Shown in pieces: positions 1-19,096 of a stretch of 64,000 nt of DNA. Position 1 is the stretch's first letter. Every line of letters begins with the position of its first letter. The stretch is from NCBI GenBank assembly GCA_013398295.1, contig VZSF01008745.1:926967-990966 (forward strand). Direction: 5' to 3'. Under the pieces are notes generated by a model. The model ran no database searches. It worked only from the letters and a program-made list of their open reading frames with translations, and was not told where the DNA came from. A program made the translations under genes and the position numbers. This stretch comes from Chionis minor (taxonomy: Eukaryota; Chordata; Aves; Charadriiformes; Chionididae).

Positions 1-2980
1 AATATTCATTCTCCTTGCAAACCTGACAATCTTTTACAAGTTTAATCTTTCTCCTTCCAGCACACCATATGGCCAAAAAAATACCCTGGGAGAAATAAGA
101 ATACGTATTGTACAGCATTAGTAGTTAGTGATCCTGCATAGCAGCTTAGCTTAGAAAGCTATTGAGGAAAGAATCAGGTACGGCCAGTGATTTAGGTGAT
201 AATTAGCTGCATGCATTTTTCTTCTTAAAAGTATGTGACTTGACATTCAAGTTTGCTCGGCATTGTTGTAGTTACTAGTTCTTCACAGTTGTCATTTTGG
301 TTTGTTGAGTGGTAGTTGTTTGTCTTCTTTATGTGTTAATTCATTATTTATTAATTAAAAAACTCTTTTTATCATGATAAAGTAACTGAAACAGGCTCAA
401 ACAAGACAATAAAACTTCAACCTAAAGAGAGACAGTGATTGATGGGAAAGTAGATTCGCAGTAATTACATAAATAAAATACAAATGTTTGAAGGTGCAAA
501 TTTTACTGAGAAAGGAAAAAAGATCGGCCCAAAGACATAACATCCAAGACAAAATGAGTGACCAAATATGGATCTAAAAAAGGAGAAAAGGGAGGGGAAT
601 AAAAATATGTTGAGTAATAATTGAAACCAAGGACGGAATTCAAAGCTTGAAGATAATTGAACAAGTAAACATATCAAGAAATGTCACGCAAGAAAGGAAC
701 CCAAAATGATTGCTTTGAATCCCATGTGGATTGCTTTGAATCCAGCATGGATCAGCTGACAAAGGTGAAAGTTAATGGATTAGAGAGCTGGGATAACTGA
801 GAAGTTATCTTTTATTTTTACAATTGCTATTGGATACTGATAGTGCAAAGTGCTCGTGTTCTTCAGATCTTTCACAAGATCAATAATAACAGGTTTTTTG
901 GTAATTTTTTTTTGATGCTTTGTCTTCAAAGATCTATACATTAATCCGTTTATTCTTGCAGTATCCCTCAGAGAATAGGTAAGTGTTCCATCTTATAGAT
1001 CGGCAAAGCAATAAAGCCTGTGTCCTTCACATGTCTTTGGGTAAATAGTCCATTTGAAATCAGTGGGATCTGACTGAATCAAGGAAGTAGGGTTTAGTTT
1101 TAAGTGTCTTCAGATAAGCCATAGTATAAGCCAGTGAATAACAATGGAAAGCTCTGACAAGCCTCTATGTTACATTATTTTGCTAAAGCATTACCTCATA
1201 TGAGAAGGCGAAACGGGCAGGGGGGAAGAGAAAACGGACTGCAGCGCTGCTGGTGGGCGATTCTTGGTTCATTTCCAGTTCGCAGTCTGTGTCACTGTCC
1301 TTTGCTCAAAGCTTCACTAACTGCATCCGTAACTCGGCGGCTCTTCTGGGTGACATCCCACTGCAGTCGTTTGAGACACACTGTGACATCAGAAATGTAC
1401 ACGCTCAATCAAGTTACAGAATACCGGTGAAATATGAACCTAGAGTAGTACAAAAAAGCCCAAACTTTTACAAGTTTTAAAAATGGCCTATTACAAAGGT
1501 GTCTGCATGTGGCGAGTTCCTCACAGAAGTAGCTTCCATGTCCTGCAGTGACCTAGTTTTAGATTTTATTCGATATGTGCTACGTTTACTACTCTTGATC
1601 TTTGTTTTGTTTTGGAAAGGTAAAAACAGTGGGTGGAATGTTGGATCAAGACCGTTTTGAGGTTTCTTTCATCAGCTAGCTAGAGAATGGGCCAATTCAA
1701 GGTTTTGAAAACATCTGGAATAATGCAGCTACCAAAACACCTATTCTATGCACCTATGCTGACTTGGTGCTCATGTGTAAAAGAGAAAGGAATCTGTCTC
1801 TGGCTAGAAAAGATCAAAACTGAAAGTGGAAAAAAACTGCTTTTGAGAAAATATCACAGATAGCAGAGCAAAAATATCAGAACCCAGGAACAGCTTATGA
1901 TCAGAGCAACCTCAGAAAACAGGCTTGAGAAACATGCAAGTCCTGGTGTGGTTTCAGCAGAGCTTTTGTTGAATTAATAGGGAGATAGGGGAAAAAATAA
2001 TGCAGCTCTGGCATTGCTGCAGATTTTTGATTTAAAGTCAGCCTTCTGAACTGCTGTAGCCAATGACCTGTCACGTATCGCGCTTTTCAAGAAAGCGTGC
2101 TGTTCTCTTCCCTGCTGCTTATGGACAAAATTGGATGTGACCTCTGACTCATGTGCTACATGTACTTCATTTTCTGTGCTTAGCAAAAGTACGCTTGGAA
2201 CCCCTGTTGTGCTTTTCCCGAGACATTCTTCTGCAGTATGGGCTATTGCTGCTATTCCTCTTGTAATTAAGTAAGAGCCGTTGTAATTTAAGGACCAGTG
2301 GATCCTCAGACCTGGCAGAGGTTCTTGCAGTGCATGTAGGGGTCATGATAAGAGTGGCTTCTTACAAGCTGTTGCCCCCATGTCAACACGGGTGAGAAAA
2401 CTAAGACCTCCTGGAGGGAGGTAGATGCTTCCTGTACTTTCACGTTCCCCTGTAAAATGTAGTGACTGAGATGTGCCAACTTGCAGACAACTAACGTGCT
2501 GCCACTTCTTCCGTTCTGGAGAGTTGTCACCTGAATTCTCTGATCCTCATCAGGCACGCTTCTGTGTTCCCACATTCTTACCAGAGTTTCATTACATCGC
2601 TTTCCTTTTCTCCCAAAGCACAAAGAAAGCGGTTTTTTTTACACCTCTTAAGCAGATCCCTATGCAAACGTTTATAGGTTTTCCCTTAATAATCCCATTT
2701 TTCTGTCTTCAAAGTCAAGTTTGGCCATTTCTGGTAAAAAGTAGCGTAATTTAAATACTATTAGGAGGAGTGGATTTTTCCCAGTAACAATTCTGGCTGT
2801 GTCTAGGAACGTTAAAGGAGTTGTTGACGATATGTTTTAAATACAAGGGGGAGAAAAGTGTTCATTTAATACTTTCTACTGACATCCAATAAATGATTCC
2901 AAATTTCTGAAAAAATATTTTTATTGCTGATGGGCTTTCTCAGCTTTTCACTCCTCACACTACACTGTCATCTTTGCGTG
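1..2980. other. Non-coding: MAP7D2 intron or upstream sequence
   Basis: No frame here matches the MAP7D2 residues expected before TVAKTYPQ, so the preceding exon must lie left of the window. The overlapping + frames at 1167-1480 have no splice-site support or recognisable similarity. Contains the 21-bp tandem repeat at 708. Confidence 0.6.
708..749 (+). repeat. Two-copy tandem repeat, 21-bp unit
   Basis: gattgctttgaatcc followed by catgtg in the first unit and agcatg in the second, then another gatc. A simple local duplication. Confidence 0.8.
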
Positions 2981-3429
2981 GATAAATAAGGAAGTGTTAC
3001 ATAAGCTCAAAATCAAAAAGGAGGCCTATAGAGGGTGGAAGCAAGGACAGGTGGACTGGGTGGAATATAGAGAAACTGTCCGAGTGGCCAGGAACCATAT
3101 CAGGCAGGCGAAAGCTCTAAGAGAACGGAATCTGGCCAAGGACATCAAAGACAATAAGAAAAAATTCTATAGCTATGTCAGGGAAAAAGGTAGGACTTGG
3201 GAGGCTGTGGGCCCTCTCCGGAAGGAAACGGAAGACCTGGCCACCCAGGATATGGATAAGGCTGAGGTACTGAATGACTTTTTTGCCTCGGTCTTCACTG
3301 GCAAGGGCTCTAACTGCACTGCCCAAGTCACAGTAGGTAAAACCAGGGGCTCTGAGAATGGAGAACTGCCCACAGCAGGAGAAGATCAGGTTCGAGACCA
3401 CCTGAACAAGCTGAAAGTGCACAAGTCCA

Positions 3430-4116
3430 NNNNNNNNNNNNNNNNNNNNNNNNNNNNNNNNNNNNNNNNNNNNNNNNNNNNNNNNNNNNNNNNNNNNNNN
3501 NNNNNNNNNNNNNNNNNNNNNNNNNNNNNNNNNNNNNNNNNNNNNNNNNNNNNNNNNNNNNNNNNNNNNNNNNNNNNNNNNNNNNNNNNNNNNNNNNNNN
3601 NNNNNNNNNNNNNNNNNNNNNNNNNNNNNNNNNNNNNNNNNNNNNNNNNNNNNNNNNNNNNNNNNNNNNNNNNNNNNNNNNNNNNNNNNNNNNNNNNNNN
3701 NNNNNNNNNNNNNNNNNNNNNNNNNNNNNNNNNNNNNNNNNNNNNNNNNNNNNNNNNNNNNNNNNNNNNNNNNNNNNNNNNNNNNNNNNNNNNNNNNNNN
3801 NNNNNNNNNNNNNNNNNNNNNNNNNNNNNNNNNNNNNNNNNNNNNNNNNNNNNNNNNNNNNNNNNNNNNNNNNNNNNNNNNNNNNNNNNNNNNNNNNNNN
3901 NNNNNNNNNNNNNNNNNNNNNNNNNNNNNNNNNNNNNNNNNNNNNNNNNNNNNNNNNNNNNNNNNNNNNNNNNNNNNNNNNNNNNNNNNNNNNNNNNNNN
4001 NNNNNNNNNNNNNNNNNNNNNNNNNNNNNNNNNNNNNNNNNNNNNNNNNNNNNNNNNNNNNNNNNNNNNNNNNNNNNNNNNNNNNNNNNNNNNNNNNNNN
4101 NNNNNNNNNNNNNNNN
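3430..4116. other. Assembly gap (687 N) inside CR1 element
   Basis: Run of N flanked by CR1 reverse-transcriptase-ORF sequence on both sides in the same orientation. The gap most likely hides the middle of the same LINE copy. Its stated length may be an estimate. Confidence 0.99.
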
Positions 4117-4550
4117 CCAGCGAAGGGCCACTAAGATGATTAGAGGGACGGAGCACCTCTCCTATGAGGACAGGCTGAGAGAGCTGGGGCTGTTCAGCCT
4201 GGAGAAGAGAAGGCTCCGGGGAGACCTGATAGCAGCCTTTCAGTATCTGAAGGGAGCCTACAGGAGAGCTGGAAAGGGACTCTTTGTCAGGAGGTCTAGT
4301 GATAGGACAAGGGGTAATGGTTTTAAATTGGAAGAGGGGAGATTTAGATTAGATATTAGGATGAAGTTCTTTACTGTGAGGGTGGTGAGGCACTGGAACA
4401 GGTTGCGCAGAGAAGTTGTGGATGCCCCATCCCTGGAAGTGTTTAAGGCCAGGCTGGATGGGGCTTTGAGCAACCTGCTGTAGTCAGAGGTGTCCCTGCC
4501 CATGGCGGGGGGGTTGGAACTTGATGATCTTTTAGGTCCCTTCCAACTCT

Positions 4551-4581
4551 AACCATTCTATGATTCTATGATTCTATGATC
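4551..4581 (+). repeat. CR1 3' terminal microsatellite (ATTCTATG)n
   Basis: About three and a half copies of the 8-base unit ATTCTATG close the CR1 insertion. This is the hallmark 3' end of avian CR1, which lacks a poly(A) tail, and it is a main reason for calling the organism a bird. Confidence 0.95.
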
Positions 4582-7241
4582 TTTGCAGTATTTGGTCTTT
4601 TGTACGCTTCTCCCTTTTAGTTGCTTTAGAAGAAGCAAAGCCATACCTGTTTCTTGTTCTTCTGGCCAAAGAGCTGTAAGAAAAAATTTCTGTAGGTCTG
4701 AAAGTTCAAAGATGCATTACTTAAATAATAGGATCCAACACAGGTTTCTAGTCCAACAGGTAAGTTGTGCAGCCAGTCTGCTCTAATTCCAGCATAGCTC
4801 TCATGACTAGACTCCTTCCTACCAGCCTCTTTAATTTGATTGTCATGTCTTTACTGGAGAACAATTACTTCTGTGCTAATACTGAAAAATTACTCAGCCT
4901 TAGTTATGTGACTGTTTTGCTGCTCCTGTCACAACAACTTAAATAAAAAGCATTGCAAGGAATGTGTGGTGAAGTCGGAAATGTAAAGCAAGAAGGGACT
5001 GCACTTTGAAGAAGCGTCTGATTAGCAAGAAGCACCCTCTGTGCTGCAGAGATGCCTAAGAAAGGTTGTTTGCTTTTTATTATGCATTATCATTTTATGA
5101 AATGTAGTTGGAAATTACTGTAATGGTGAGGCACATACGAGGTGTACATATGCAGGTGGGCTCTTGAAATTTCTGCCTTTGTCTTTAGGAGGGCCTGGAA
5201 GTCCATCTGTATCCTAAAGAGAAAACTGAAGACAATCCTAAAATGAGATATGGTCAACACCAGCCAATCTCATTGGCTTCTCCCATTGCTATTTTTTACA
5301 AGACCTGGAAACTGACTTGCCTGTCCACATCTTCCAAAACCTGTTTCTGTCAGGAAGCAGCAGGAGCAGGCTGCCCTGCAAGGCAGGGTGAGCCAGGAGC
5401 TGTGGGTGGCAGCAGGGCAGACAAGGACAGGGACCTCACCTACAGGACCCCATCCCACAGCAGACAAAAGAAGTGACTAGGGCAGGTCTGGTGATGGTGA
5501 CCAGGGTCAGCCAAGAGTCTCGTGATAGCCAGCAAAGGCCTTAACGAGGCAGGTCCAAGGACATCAGGACAGGATCAGCAGGTTAGGAGGCCAGGAACAG
5601 GCGTACCTACAGCTTAGCTCAGGCAAGGACCCAAGGGTGAGGACCTGAGCTAACAGGGAACTCCTGGACCTGCAGGCGGAGGGTACCTGAGCTGAACTTC
5701 AGATTTATCTGGGTGCTGCTGTTCCACCAGCCCAAGGGCTTTTGGAGTCTGTGATGGCTCTTCAGTGGGAGTGAGAAAGTATGGGTGGCGCAATGCTCTG
5801 CAGTTTTCCTCCCCACAAACTGGACAGCTCTGAATGAGCTCCCTGTATTCTGGTGTCTCGCCCTCTTTCAAATGCAGCATAATATGGTGCAAAAGAACTC
5901 TTTCTTATCCTGAATTCATGAATTGGGGGGGGCGGGGAGGGAGGGAGTTGAAAGACATTTAATTTTTGTTGTCTGCTCTGTAATGCAAATGTTGCTCTGT
6001 TTGTAATAGTCTCTGGGCGCACAATACTATAGTTAGATCTATACGAAACTTGCCACTCCAGTCCATTATTTTTCAGCCATTGTCCATGTTTTCATGCTTG
6101 TGGTCTGCCAGAATGAGCGTATAGTCCAGAAAACATGTTGTAGTGTATGAAACTATATTGTATAGATAAAAAAGTGATAAGGGATATTACATTTATATCA
6201 TAATTGCATATTCATAAGGAATGCTAAAACTACATGTGTAATGTTCACTTAAGGTAGGATTATTTATTCTAATGGGACTCCCATAAATCATTATTCTAAG
6301 ATTGTAATCTCTTTACTTCCATGCTACTTAGTCACACAGCCCAGCCTTTCTTAATGTTACAAGTATTTAGTGCTAGTTACTGTTGTTACACAAACACCAT
6401 TTATTATTTATGTGTAGTTTAATGTTTCCTGGTAAGCTATTCTCTTTAACATGCACCTATTTGCAGTGAATATCAAGTATCTTTACCCTTCTGCTCTCCC
6501 AGAACTGACTTCAAGGTTACCATTTCACTTGAAGTGTGCAACAGCCAGGTGAGCAGTTGGCAGTGTTCCTGCTGTGCGTTGCCACCCCCGCAAGCGCAGA
6601 CAAAAGGTTGCAGCCGCTGAGTTTGGAGCCTTCGATCCATGGTGTTGGTGCTGATTAAAGCGCTAACTGACACGGCGGAGCTGACTGTAGAATGGTTTGG
6701 TCAGTTCTGTCTCTTTTTGTGGTACCCAGCTTCACCTTTGTATACAGAAGTATTTGGTGCTATTTTGGAAAATCAAATACTATTAGGAAAAGACCGTGTT
6801 TGACAAGGCGGTATTCGAATGAAAGCAGCACACTGCAACTCATCAGAATTTCTGCAGACAGAAAGCAGCCATAGCTTTGCTTTAAGTGTTGCGAAAGGAC
6901 TATTCAATACAGCTATATTGACGACATTGTTACAAAATGGCCGCTACTAAAATAATTGTTTTAGGTAGTGCATGATTTCATATCTCTTGACTACAACTTG
7001 GACAGTATTACTGATCTTTTTACATGAGACTTTTCTGTAATCGTTTGCACTTTCATGCCAGTTCCCTGCATTTCAGGTTCTGATTGCTTGCATCCAGGTG
7101 GTTCCTTTGCAGTATTGTGCAAAAGAGCTGATATTCCTATGTAGCCAGAGACAAGAAAGAGGAACGATATATGTGAAGAAGGAGTTTGATTCCAAACTAT
7201 GTAACACATGGCCTGTTTTGATTTCTGTTTTCCCTTATCAG
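4582..7241. other. Non-coding: MAP7D2 intron after CR1 insertion
   Basis: AT-rich except for a GC-richer patch at about 5350-5700. No exon with family similarity and no recognised repeat. The patch could be an unidentified repeat. Confidence 0.6.
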
Positions 7242-14270
<7,029 letters not shown>

Positions 14271-15185
14271 CAACCTCGCTTTTCAGCAGAACAGATAAAG
14301 GTACGGTATTGTGATAAACATCTTAGATACGATAAATTGCTGTGATTACTTATGAGCTTCCCAGAAAAATATAGCAGTTGTAAACAGCGTATGTGGAGAG
14401 AGGAAGAAAGCTGGTCTCCTAGATATTTAAATTTAGTATGATTTTTCGTATTTGCAGCTCTTTGTAAATTGGCATCCTATGCAAACTGAGCATATCATAG
14501 CAACTGAAAGTATCTTATAAATGGAGACATTTACTTTATCCATTCAGAATATAGTGAGAAGAGTTGCTTTTTTTTCTTCGTTAATACAGTATCTTTCCTA
14601 TAAGTCTTTAGAGCCTGTTTGCATGAAGAAAACAGTTAAAAGGGGGGCCAGCCTATGAAATGGTAGTTATTGTTGCTGCTTACTCTTTCCTGCTGCTGTA
14701 AATACTTGCAGCACAGTGTAGAATCACTTATCCTGGAAAGCTTGCAAACAAGGTGGAAAAAGCATAGTAGGCATTAGTGACAGTTTCAAAGTAAAACACC
14801 ACAGTTGGTTTTTTGGTTTCTTTTTTTGAAAGAGTGTATTCTAAATTACAAAACTGGGGTCATCTGACTTGCATAGCTGACTCGATATTCTTCTTTTTTT
14901 TTTTTTTTAATTGACAGAGGTAGCAATTTGTGGAGGATATCTATCCCTGTGATGCTACTGGCATTAAAATATGAGCCTGTCACTTGAAAAAGCTTCTGCA
15001 GTCCTTGAACACTGGATTTCAGATAATAGAACTGAATTATAACTTTGTCTTCCCAGGGAATATGTTGAATAACTGTCTGCTTTGGCAGAAACCAGTGGTC
15101 TAGAGCCTTGATGGTTTCAGGGAAGACTGAGTGTGCATTAGAATTTGAGCTTTAGCTGCTAATAAAGCACTTATTTTTTCTTTTA
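14271..15185 (+). other. MAP7D2: MAP7D2 3' UTR (probable extent)
   Basis: Begins after the TGA at 14268-14270. It has no further open frame and is AT-rich, with T-runs near 14894. The first strong AATAAA on this strand is at 15161-15166, followed by a T-rich stretch, so cleavage near 15180-15190 is a reasonable guess. Weaker AATAAA sites near 16065 and 16420 could give longer transcripts. Confidence 0.6.
15161..15166 (+). promoter_or_regulatory. Candidate poly(A) signal AATAAA for MAP7D2
   Basis: Canonical hexamer about 0.9 kb after the MAP7D2 stop, followed within 12 bases by a T-rich downstream element. Assigned by motif and position only. Confidence 0.55.
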
Positions 15186-18100
15186 ATTTAAAATTCATCT
15201 CAACACTTCACTGTGATTTTTACCTGTGCATTTTATTTTGAAATGATTCTTCCTTAAGCTTTATCATACATCTATTTAGACATCTTTTTCTTGTAAATAA
15301 TATTGAGGTTTGCCCACAGTGCATTGAAATGAAATAATATTCTGTATTTTAGGTTTGTGCCTATCTTTTTTTGGTCTTTAATAAGGAGCTATTGGCAACT
15401 TTTATGCAGGTGTATAATTCCAAAAATACAGCTGAAGAGGCTGGAAAAATATACAGCTGCTGGAATCAAAAGAGCCTTCTTACTGACTGTGGATTGTGGG
15501 AGCTGTCCTGTTTTGGTTATGTTGACACTTTTAGTCACTAGTGGCACTTACTGGTTAATATTAATTAGTCCGGGAGCGACTATCAATTATGTGTTTAAAA
15601 ACATGCTTGTGTAACACCTGTAAACAAAGTAGGCAAAATGCCTAGTATAATCCCTTAACATATATATATATAGTATAGCTGTAGTAGATCCAAGTGAGTG
15701 GTCTGGGGGGTGAGAAAACACGTTAATCTTTGAAGATGCAGACACGTGATTAATACTAGCAGGCTTTCTATCGTGTGGAGAAGAATTTTGGCTTTCTGTA
15801 GACTCAACAAAACGAGATTTAGTCAGCAGCAGAACAACATGCCAACGTTGCAGCAGAAACGCAGAGGCTGAGATGCACGCGGGGAGCACTGCCAGCCCTC
15901 CTCACGTTCTGTAAGCATCTGTATGGAAAAAAATTCACATCAAAATGTATAATGCCTAGACATTATGTGCCATACAGTGTTAACTTCATTTCTGTTGGTG
16001 AACTAGGATAACTTTCAGCTAGATCATGTGCTGCTTTGAGGACACTTTTGTCCAATTCCTTATAAGAATAAATTATAAATGCAGCTCTTTTTGGACACTA
16101 ACACAAAAGAAACGAAAAGTTGGGGGGAGGGAGTGGATTTTTTGCTTTTTTGTTTGTTTTTTTCACATGTAAGGGAGTTCACGGCGTAGCTTGAGCTCAG
16201 TTGTAGCCCCGTTCTTGTGCTCTTTAAAGCCAGCAACGGGAAAGTAACCAATGACATCATGTGTGATGTATAAAGAAATCATTCCTACAACAATCCAGCT
16301 CTATTTATGTTAGTGTACTTCAGAGAAATACTTTCTTTTGACTGTGCGGTAAGCTGTAGCATGGTACTGTGTCTTCCAAATTAGTCCTTCATCTATTTCC
16401 TAATACTAAAATAAATACTAATAATAAATACTAAACAAACAAAACCAGTTTGTTTTGCTGTGATACATTGTGTTTGACAAACGTCACATTATATTTTATT
16501 ATGGTGTCATTGTATAACCTGTAGATTTCTGTATTTGCATGACCTGTATAGCATGTATAAAGGTGAAATACATTTTCATTTATGAATCTAACTTGTTTCT
16601 TAGCTTTTTTTACTCCCAGAAAAAATACGAGTAATATAAAAATACAGGTGCGTTAATTTGTTCTGAGGTGTTTTCCGAAGTATAATGTATAATGTGTAAT
16701 AATGAAGGAGCAGTTGTCAGAGCCTCAAAATATTTCCCCCTTGTTTCCTTTGCCACGTACTCATTTGTTTTCTGAGGTCTTGCTAACACCCAGAAGAAAT
16801 GCAGACTGGTGGCAGAAGAGCCTTAAGGTGAGGGCTTCCAAACGCTGGCATCCAGGATGCCCCAACTGTACACAAGCCAGTTTGCAGCAGTTTCTGCTGT
16901 CTGGGGTATTACTTGGCAAAGAAAACAAGGAACAGAAAACTTGGGAGCCGTGGCCAGTGGACGCTGTTCCGTTGAACGTGCAAGAGCTGTTCTGTAAGGG
17001 TACCTGTAGCATAAATGCTAAACTTCCATTTGAGCTACACATACGTGCTGCTGCTTGGAAGGAGGCCGGCCTGGAGCTGCTCTTAGTTTTCTAATGAAAC
17101 GCTGGGGGGAAACATTTGACAATTTTAAGTTTATTTTTTTTTAAATCATAACTTCGGTCAAAATTAAAAATGAGAGAATCTACTTTTATTATGAAGTATA
17201 TTATTAATTCTTTCCATGGTGGCAGTTCATATCACTCTTATTAACTCTTGAATTATTCATGTGATTTGTCCACTCAATTATTTACTAACATTAAAGGAAG
17301 CAGGACAAGTGAGTATTTGTGAAGGAAGATATCGCATATTTTCCTTTATATTTGCTTTCAGATGTAACGTTGCAAGTTTGACTGAATATCTGGAGCAAGT
17401 ACTGCTAGCCGAGGGGTTAAATTGCTTCTACTTTTTGCTTTTGATGATGTGTTTTCTTCATACCAAGGCCAGGCCAGTGTTTGCTGCTGTGATTCAAGTC
17501 CACGCAGTGAGCTTTACTTTTAATTTGTCAGTGGTCTTGAAACTGTGGTGAAGCATCACTAGCGATTCACACAAATCCTTGGGAGAGCTTTTCTGCTGCA
17601 AAGCACTTGTGAATTAAGCTGTGAGAAGCAGCAAGAAAAAAGAAAAAAAAAAAAAAAAGAGTAGAGCATTTATAAACGGATGAATGATTTTTTTTTTTGG
17701 ATTACTTTTATAAAATGATCTGCAGAACAGGATTGTACACACCAAGAAGAACTGGACACTACTACTGTCCTTTCCCAGACTTATTTTCAATAACTAGTAT
17801 AACTATTAATAAGTTTCTAATGCATACGTAAATAGTACCTGTGAGGTCATTGGGCATCCCAGTAGCTCTCTGATTAGGTTCAGCACTTTGTGTGGTGTTG
17901 CCCTGGGAAATGACACCCAGACCTTGTCTCGGGCCCCAGCGAGGGCCATGAGCAGACCTCCTGCTCCCCAGCGAGTTCATTTCAAAACAAAATGGCATCG
18001 GTGAGGGGTGGATCTGGACCCCCAGGCTGCTTTTTCATCTAGTGATGAAGATATAGAAGAAGGGGGAAATGATCCACTCTCCTGTAACTGTAAAAATTAC

Positions 18101-18880
18101 ACATGTGGAGAAAGCAACAGAAGCAGCATAGGCTGCTAATCCAGCTGCTGGGGTGGGGATCTTCCCTCTGCCACCTCTCAAGAAGGAGCAGCACCTCTCC
18201 CTGCTTCCCAGCCCACCACAGTCCCGGCAGCATACACAGCTCAGGCGCCCCTGCCACCACCCGGCTTGTATTTCGGGCATCGGCAGTGTGGCACTGCGGC
18301 GCTTACTGCTCTGCATCCCACAAGCCTGAGGTAGCGCTGTGGCCTTCTCCAGCATCAGTCACAGCTGGTCAGAGGAGCCCGGGATGCCAGGACACCTCTG
18401 GGGCTTCAGTGCTGCAAGGTGGCAGCCGGGAAACCCTGGCAGAAGACATCCTTCCCGGAAAGGTTGAAACCGTGGCCTTTTCTCCTTACTAGAATGTAAG
18501 CAGTTTAATATTCAAAAGCTGAAGACCCTTTACTCTGTGAGGTCTGCTGCTTGTTTGCTCTAAGCCCACAGCCCATGGCCCACGCAAGAGGGACGCTGTC
18601 CTGTGAGCAGCACAAATGGATGAGTGGGGATACGCGGCTCCTTCTCCCGCTGGAGCGACCTGCGGAACTCCTTCCTTGCTCCTCCCCTCTCCCTTGCTAT
18701 TCAAGAACAAGGTAGAGTCTGGAAAACTCTCTTTGTTTGCTCTCGTTTTAGAATAATGTTGTTCAAGCCTCCAAAAACAACACGGAGAGTGGTTGTTCTC
18801 CTATGCTCCCTCTGGGTAGGTGTGCACAAATACGCATAAATGGCCGTTGCCTGACATCGGGGGGTTTTGGTTTTCAGTAT

Positions 18881-19096
18881 CGGTATTAAATCCTGAAAAA
18901 CTGAGGAGGAACTTCTTTCCTTTGAGGGTGGCAGAGCACTGGAACAGGCCCAGAGAGATGGTGGAGTCTCTGACACTGGAGACGTTCCAAACCCGCCTGG
19001 ACGCCATCCTGTGCAACCTGCTGTAGGTGGCCCTGCTCTGGCAGGGGGTTGGAACAGGGGTTCTCTAGAGGTCCCTTCCAACCCCTACCTTTCTGT
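18881..19096 (+). mobile_element. CR1 LINE 3' fragment, + orientation
   Basis: Encodes the CR1 ORF2 terminus (LNPEKLRRNFFPLRVAEHWN, LETFQTRLDAILCNLL) with the stop at 19024-19026, followed by the CR1 3' UTR signature (gggttggaacagg, gaggtcccttccaacccc). The terminal octamer repeat is reduced to a single degenerate unit. It is a roughly 215-bp truncated copy between MAP7D2 and BCLAF3. Confidence 0.92.

Larger units (their letters stand above)
2985..4581 (+). mobile_element. CR1 LINE retrotransposon, 5'-truncated, + orientation, with gap
   Basis: Left of the gap, the frame from 2994 reads like the CR1 ORF2 region between endonuclease and reverse transcriptase ([36 protein letters not shown]). 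Right of the gap comes the classic CR1 ORF2 end ([54 protein letters not shown]) with a stop at 4481-4483, the short 3' UTR (cttccaactctaacc) and the 3' microsatellite of about three ATTCTATG units at 4551-4581. The frame is open on both visible sides, suggesting a fairly young insertion. It lies in a MAP7D2 intron in the sense direction. Confidence 0.95.

Noticed and set aside
1167..1480. Overlapping + frames of 87 and 75 codons
   Set aside because: No match to expected MAP7D2 upstream residues, no paired splice sites, no domain.
3328..4156. Long X-filled frames across the first gap on both strands
   Set aside because: Created by reading N as open codons; only the + frame flanks carry CR1 similarity.
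5243..5476. Small overlapping frames in a GC-richer intron patch
   Set aside because: Low-information composition and no similarity to MAP7D2 or any family I know.
15661..15676. Short TA repeat
   Set aside because: About six TA units only; ordinary simple sequence.
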